64,000 nucleotides of DNA from assembly GCF_001441165.1 (NCBI RefSeq), contig NZ_CP013126.1, positions 372,001 through 436,000 on the forward strand. Reading direction: 5' to 3'. This stretch comes from Acidipropionibacterium acidipropionici. GTDB taxonomy: Bacteria > Actinomycetota > Actinomycetes > Propionibacteriales > Propionibacteriaceae. Position numbers and translations under genes: made by a program. The notes under the pieces are model-generated. The model was not told the origin of the DNA, searched no databases, and was given only the letters and a program-made list of their open reading frames with translations. Shown here one piece after another: positions 63,694 to 64,000 of the stretch (within the stretch, counting starts at the first letter, position 1; every line of letters begins with the position of its first letter).

Positions 63694-64000
63694 TCAGGAG
63701 ACGGTGAAGGGCTCCAGCAGCCCGACATACCGCTTGGGCAGCGGTGCCGCGTACTCCCCGCGGGCCGATCCCCGCACCCCGTTGCGCACCATGGTCTCCA
63801 CCAGCCCCACGCCGGCGCCGACCCCGTCGATCACCGGGGCGCCCGTCTCGGCGCTCACCCGGGCGGCCATCTCGGCCATCCCCGCACAGCCCAGGACAAT
63901 CGCCTCGACGCCGTCGTGGGTCAGCGCCTCCCGGGCCAGATCGGCGACCATGTCCTCGGCGGAGTCCACCGCCAGGACGGGCACCTCGCAGGCCAGCACC
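63694..64000 (-). CDS. Asp/Glu/hydantoin racemase family protein (C-terminal part)
   Basis: Only the last ~102 residues lie in the window; the gene continues past its end. DGVEAIVLGCAGMAEMAARVSAETGAPVIDGVGAGVGLVETMV holds the second catalytic Cys (GCAGM) and the conserved PVIDGV stretch of hydantoin/Asp racemases. The N-terminal Cys is not visible. Substrate unknown. Confidence 0.85.
   Translation of the reverse strand, partial: VLACEVPVLAVDSAEDMVADLAREALTHDGVEAIVLGCAGMAEMAARVSAETGAPVIDGVGAGVGLVETMVRNGVRGSARGEYAAPLPKRYVGLLEPFTVS

Overview
The window is a high-GC actinobacterial chromosome segment. The strongest lineage mark is the block fhaA-fhaB-pstP-rodA-pbpA-pknB (51344-58713), followed by a trpG/pabA-type amidotransferase, a DUF881 gene and crgA. 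Mycobacterium tuberculosis keeps this order near its replication origin. Many genes begin with a leaderless architecture: a TANNNT box 6-7 nt before an ATG or GTG and no ribosome binding site. Gene content and style fit a propionibacterium-like member of the Actinomycetota, but the genus is an inference.

Layout. 1-4400: dnaX, a small membrane protein, an S4 RNA-binding protein with a frameshifted tail, and tRNA-Ser(GGA). 4400-11630: an HhH-GPD protein and two closely similar APC permeases that bracket a TetR-controlled ABC exporter, whose permease is frameshifted. 11631-14270: an AbiEi/DUF559-like gene, an IS256-family element with 8-bp target duplications just outside that gene's start codon, and two perfect DnaA boxes. 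14268-18322: UbiB-like kinase, PadR regulator and an MFS transporter. 18447-23551: treY and treZ for trehalose synthesis, separated by a hicAB toxin-antitoxin pair. 24176-43251: a large polysaccharide locus. It holds two frameshifted glycosyltransferases, a VanZ-like gene, and a tightly coupled minus-strand operon (polymerase, flippase, glycosyltransferases, pyruvyl transferase, phosphatase). Divergent from that operon run a Wzc-type BY-kinase, a phosphoglycosyltransferase, an LCP ligase and a second phosphatase, followed by a further glycosyltransferase and a second phosphoglycosyltransferase. 43373-51150: oxidoreductase, a frameshifted GH78 rhamnosidase, a secreted HNH nuclease, and rmlA / rmlB-rmlCD for dTDP-L-rhamnose. 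51344-64000: the cell-wall growth and signalling block, lysS, a YbjQ-domain protein and the end of an Asp/Glu/hydantoin racemase.

How the genes fit together: the rml genes would feed dTDP-rhamnose to a Wzx/Wzy-type, probably pyruvylated surface polysaccharide. Wzc and LMW phosphatases would control it, and LCP would attach it to peptidoglycan. The FhaA/PknB/PstP/RodA/PBP2/CrgA set governs wall growth and division.

Most unusual: (i) many long, near-perfect intergenic palindromes, one of them inside the reading frame of the rhamnosidase; (ii) a perfect 78-bp in-frame tandem duplication of the Walker A' segment of the BY-kinase; (iii) five genes each broken by what looks like a single-base deletion; (iv) a short in-frame remnant of the treZ 3' end 4 kb from treZ; (v) a GTCGGGC x5 repeat upstream of the S4 gene.
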